The notes beneath the pieces were generated by a model. The model was not told the origin of the DNA. It saw only the letters and a list, made by a program, of their open reading frames with translations, and searched no databases. The position numbers and the translations under genes are program-made. A DNA stretch of 64,000 nucleotides from an uncultured Lachnospiraceae bacterium (GTDB taxonomy: Bacteria; Bacillota; Clostridia; Lachnospirales; Lachnospiraceae), in the NCBI GenBank assembly GCA_947053345.1, contig CAMRSM010000014.1:28908-92907 (forward strand), given 5' to 3'. This document shows positions 61,420 through 64,000 of this stretch, piece after piece (positions within the stretch are counted from its first letter, which is position 1; every line of letters starts with the position of its first letter).

Positions 61420-63792
61420 ATGAAAAAACATTTTGTGAAAATATTATGCATTCTTTTATGCTGTTTTGTTTTTACATCCTGCGGAAGGGGTGAGGGGGGG
61501 AGCGTCCCTGCCGGATCGGAGGATAACCGGGAGGAAGAGAACGATTCCAAAGGAAATTCTGGTGACGGGGAGTTAAAAAATCCCGGCGGTAAGGATTTTG
61601 GGAATCCGACAGGAAACGCGGGGGAAGGAAACCAGGATGATCCGCAGGGAAGCGGTTCGGACGGAGAAAATGCAGGGGAAGAAATGATTTTCCCTCTCCT
61701 TGAAAATTACCGGGAACGCGGTATTGAAATTGACCCGGCCTCTAACGACAAAGGGGAGAGGTATGCCGGTATTTTGTTAAACACCGAAAACGAAGTGGAA
61801 TATTATGCGGTCAGCACCCGGAAGGAAAACGGATATTTCCTCTTCCGCTACACCCTAAATGCGGAAACCCTTGCATGGGAGAGGGAGGCGGTCGCGTGGT
61901 CAAAGGGGCTGGGGGAAAAGGTGCAGCAGAGCCGGATTATTGTATTTTTGGGGGAGGATGGCTGTTATTACGCATGGTATGCGGACGAAGGGCAGCTCTT
62001 CCATCTGATCCGGGCAAAAGGGGAGAGCTGCGATGAGATTGTGATCCCGGACTGGGATGTGACAGCGGAGCGCGATTATTACATGATCCCGGGCAAGGTT
62101 GGGGTGTTTGCGAACGGGAATATCGTGATGGCGCATCAGGGGAAGGAGTGTACCATTTACAGCGGCGAGGATGGGAGCGTATTGGATCGTTTCCGCTGCG
62201 GCTGGTATGAGAGTATGTGTGTGGATGGGAATGAACTTTTTATGCTTTCCTACGATACACCGAATGTCATACACTATAATGGGGAAACGCTGTCCGCACT
62301 TCCGGACATCGAGGGGAATTTCCGGGCGCTTCTGCGGATGGATGTGCGCGGGGAGGAGATTGTTGCCAGCAGCCCGGAAGGGGTTTTCCTGGCGAAGAAA
62401 AGCGGCGGCAGATTCCAGAAGGTTTTGGATTCGGGAAAATTTTATTTCTCCAGGGAAAGCGGCAATCCGCTTGTGCTGCTTGCGGCAGGGGAAACCTTTT
62501 ATATCGCTTACGGGGAGAGCGGGGTGATCCTGAAAAAATACGCGGCAAGAAATCCGGACGATGAATTTATAGGCGAGCTGACGGTTTATTCCCTGGAGAA
62601 CAGCGATCTGATCCTCGAGATTGTGGCGCAGTTCCAAACGAAACATCCGGAGATCGACGTGTTTTATGAGACAGGGGAAGGTGCGGAGGGAAGCACGACA
62701 GCGGCGGACCACATCCGTGCATTAAACGCCAGGATATTGGCGGGAGATGGGCCGGACATCTTAATTTTGGACGGGCTGCCTGCGGATTCTTACCGGGAAA
62801 AGGGGATTCTGGCGGATATGAGCGCTGCTCTTGCCCCGGTAAAAGAAGAACTGCTTGATAACATTCTTGCAATTTACGGGCAGGAGGACGGGATTTATAT
62901 GCTTCCGTTCTGCCTTGAGATCCCGATGTTTGGTATCCGCGGGCAGGCGGAAGGGGCATATGCTTCCCTCGGGACACTTGCGGATTACTGGGAAGGGGGA
63001 GAAGAGAGAGCGGCGGATTTTGCCGCCCTGCCGTATTCGTATCATCTCGCCCTGTTATATTACAATTTCCAGCCGGATTTTGCCCGGCCGGACGGGGAGG
63101 TAAAAAAAGAGGAGATCGCACAATTCCTGAAGAATGTAAAGCGTATTTATGATGCGGCGCAGGCATCGTCCGTGGGATTTGAGGGGGAATTTGCGGATAA
63201 GTTGTACGAGCATTACGCGCAAAAAGAAATCGAGACTTATTTTCGAGGGATATCGTACAGTGAAAGTGGTTATGTGGAAGGAGAGAGCAATTTTGCGTTT
63301 TACAACATCAAAGGAATTCATGGTTTATCCAATAGCCCGTATATTATAAAGCATCGGGGAGGCAGGCTTATTTCGAATTGGTCCAAATTTTTCCCAAACG
63401 GGATGATAGGAATCAATGCAAAGGCAAAAGAAAAAGCGTTGGCAGAGCTTTTTGTAAAAGAAGTTTTTTCTTATGAAATGCAAGGTAAGTGCTCGTTTTT
63501 TGAGGGCTTCCCGCTGAACGAGAAAGTGCTTTCAGAGGATGAAACACGGGATCTTTCTTATATCACGGAAAGTGCTGGCGATCAGGATATGGGATACTGG
63601 TTTAACGCGCAGGAGGCAAAAGAAATGATTGACGTGGTGCGGTCGGTAAATACCCCGGTGGAGAAAAACCAGATCATCTTTGAGATTGTGATGGAGGAGG
63701 GGTGCGCATTCCTTGCGGGGGAGAAAAGCCTTGACGCGGCGGCGGAAGGGATTGCAAACCGTGTGGGGATATATTATTTGGAGCAGCGGTGA
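61420..63792 (+). CDS. SBP-domain lipoprotein 3
   Basis: This 790-residue paralogue has a lipoprotein signal ending in CFVFTSC and a Gly/Asn/Asp-rich linker to about residue 90. The beta-rich part has RIIVFLGEDGCYYAWYADEGQLFHLI and CTIYSGEDGSVLDRFRCGWYESMCVDGNELFML, almost the same phrases as lipoprotein 1. The solute-binding-like part begins near 387 (LTVYSLENSDLILEIVAQFQTKHPEIDVFYETGEGAEG). The start at 61420 is one of two adjacent ATG codons; it has the better spacing to GGAGG. About 160 bases separate it from lipoprotein 2, with no terminator seen. Its stop codon lies in the first copy of a 105-base repeat. Confidence 0.82.
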   Translation: MKKHFVKILCILLCCFVFTSCGRGEGGSVPAGSEDNREEENDSKGNSGDGELKNPGGKDFGNPTGNAGEGNQDDPQGSGSDGENAGEEMIFPLLENYRERGIEIDPASNDKGERYAGILLNTENEVEYYAVSTRKENGYFLFRYTLNAETLAWEREAVAWSKGLGEKVQQSRIIVFLGEDGCYYAWYADEGQLFHLIRAKGESCDEIVIPDWDVTAERDYYMIPGKVGVFANGNIVMAHQGKECTIYSGEDGSVLDRFRCGWYESMCVDGNELFMLSYDTPNVIHYNGETLSALPDIEGNFRALLRMDVRGEEIVASSPEGVFLAKKSGGRFQKVLDSGKFYFSRESGNPLVLLAAGETFYIAYGESGVILKKYAARNPDDEFIGELTVYSLENSDLILEIVAQFQTKHPEIDVFYETGEGAEGSTTAADHIRALNARILAGDGPDILILDGLPADSYREKGILADMSAALAPVKEELLDNILAIYGQEDGIYMLPFCLEIPMFGIRGQAEGAYASLGTLADYWEGGEERAADFAALPYSYHLALLYYNFQPDFARPDGEVKKEEIAQFLKNVKRIYDAAQASSVGFEGEFADKLYEHYAQKEIETYFRGISYSESGYVEGESNFAFYNIKGIHGLSNSPYIIKHRGGRLISNWSKFFPNGMIGINAKAKEKALAELFVKEVFSYEMQGKCSFFEGFPLNEKVLSEDETRDLSYITESAGDQDMGYWFNAQEAKEMIDVVRSVNTPVEKNQIIFEIVMEEGCAFLAGEKSLDAAAEGIANRVGIYYLEQR

Positions 63793-64000
63793 AATGGTAC
63801 TGGGAGGGATTTTACGGGACTTAAAACAGTAAAATCCCGTCCGGTGCCCGGAAATGAATTTCTGGGAGCCTGCGGACAGAAAACCATTTCCGCGTGAAAT
63901 GGTACTGGGAGGGATTTTACGGGACTTAAAACAGTAAAATCCCGGCCGGTGCCCGGAAATGAATTTCTGGGAGCCTGCGGACAGAAAACCATTTCCGCGT
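63789..64000. repeat. 105-base tandem repeat with inverted repeats
   Basis: Two nearly identical copies start at 63789 and 63894, and the window ends as a third could begin (CCGCGT). In each, GAAATGGT at the start can pair with ACCATTTC at the end, and inside GGGATTTTAC pairs with GTAAAATCCC. The copies differ by one base near CCCGTCCGG/CCCGGCCGG. No gene is seen in this stretch. Confidence 0.85.

Noticed and set aside
63789-64000. End-of-window repeats as CRISPR
   Set aside because: A 105-base unit without variable spacers does not fit a CRISPR array.

Overview
The window reads as a chromosome segment of a gut-type Clostridia, most likely a Lachnospiraceae relative. This is inferred from GGAGG ribosome sites before nearly every gene, TTGACA/TATAAT promoters spaced by about 17 bases, a T-box before leuS, a class B sortase with a Thr/Pro-rich wall protein, a PadR/DUF1700/DUF4097/PspC operon and many Lys-rich lipoproteins with Gly/Asp-rich linkers. 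The species cannot be named from the sequence. I see no insertion sequence, prophage or CRISPR array.

Layout. 1-8.8 kb: a GGDEF-EAL protein cut by the window edge, an SbcD/SbcC-like (YhaO/YhaN-type) nuclease-ATPase pair, and a family 20 glycosidase. 8.9-9.5 kb: five tRNA genes (Pro, Gly, Arg, His, Gln). 9.6-14.2 kb: a DJ-1 family protein, a von Willebrand A lipoprotein, a polysaccharide deacetylase and a two-module carbohydrate-binding lipoprotein. 14.5-17.4 kb: T-box leader and leuS. 17.6-21.5 kb: sortase B and its probable TPQTG substrate, two small conserved-looking proteins, luxS. 21.9-29.3 kb: a double HAD phosphatase, a 2-hydroxyacid dehydrogenase, and an overlapping pair for methionine synthesis (homocysteine methyltransferase/MTHFR fusion and cobalamin-dependent MetH). 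29.3-32.1 kb: an AT-richer patch with a gene remnant and lipoproteins. 32.2-34.8 kb: an RNA-repair cassette (RNA ligase and HD-Pnk) facing a broken DUF2828/TROVE-like gene. 35.4-39.0 kb: a transglutaminase-like protein and a first BlaI/BlaR1 pair. 39.3-45.6 kb: family 2 glycosidase, DUF3298 lipoprotein, Nudix hydrolase, hisD. 46.1-48.1 kb: a GHKL kinase/LytTR regulator pair and a cyclophilin. 48.3-51 kb: a PadR-led envelope operon. 51.2-52.9 kb: ilvH-ilvC.

The last 11 kb is the most striking part. A second BlaI repressor is followed by a BlaR1-type membrane protease. Its extracellular sensor is not a penicillin-binding domain but a domain resembling an extracellular solute-binding protein. 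Three large paralogous lipoproteins follow, each carrying the same solute-binding-like domain behind a beta-rich N-terminal half. The blaI promoter and the promoter of the lipoprotein operon carry the same operator, GTTTAC-N5-GTAAAC. This looks like a closed circuit: ligand sensing by BlaR1-SBP, cleavage of BlaI, and induction of lipoproteins that share the sensor's own domain. No permease gene is present in the window. A 105-bp tandem repeat with nested inverted repeats begins at the stop codon of the last lipoprotein and runs off the window.

The second notable locus is the RNA-repair cassette. It has a strong promoter about 390 bases upstream and a leader containing an intrinsic terminator, so the leader may be a separate small RNA or an attenuator.
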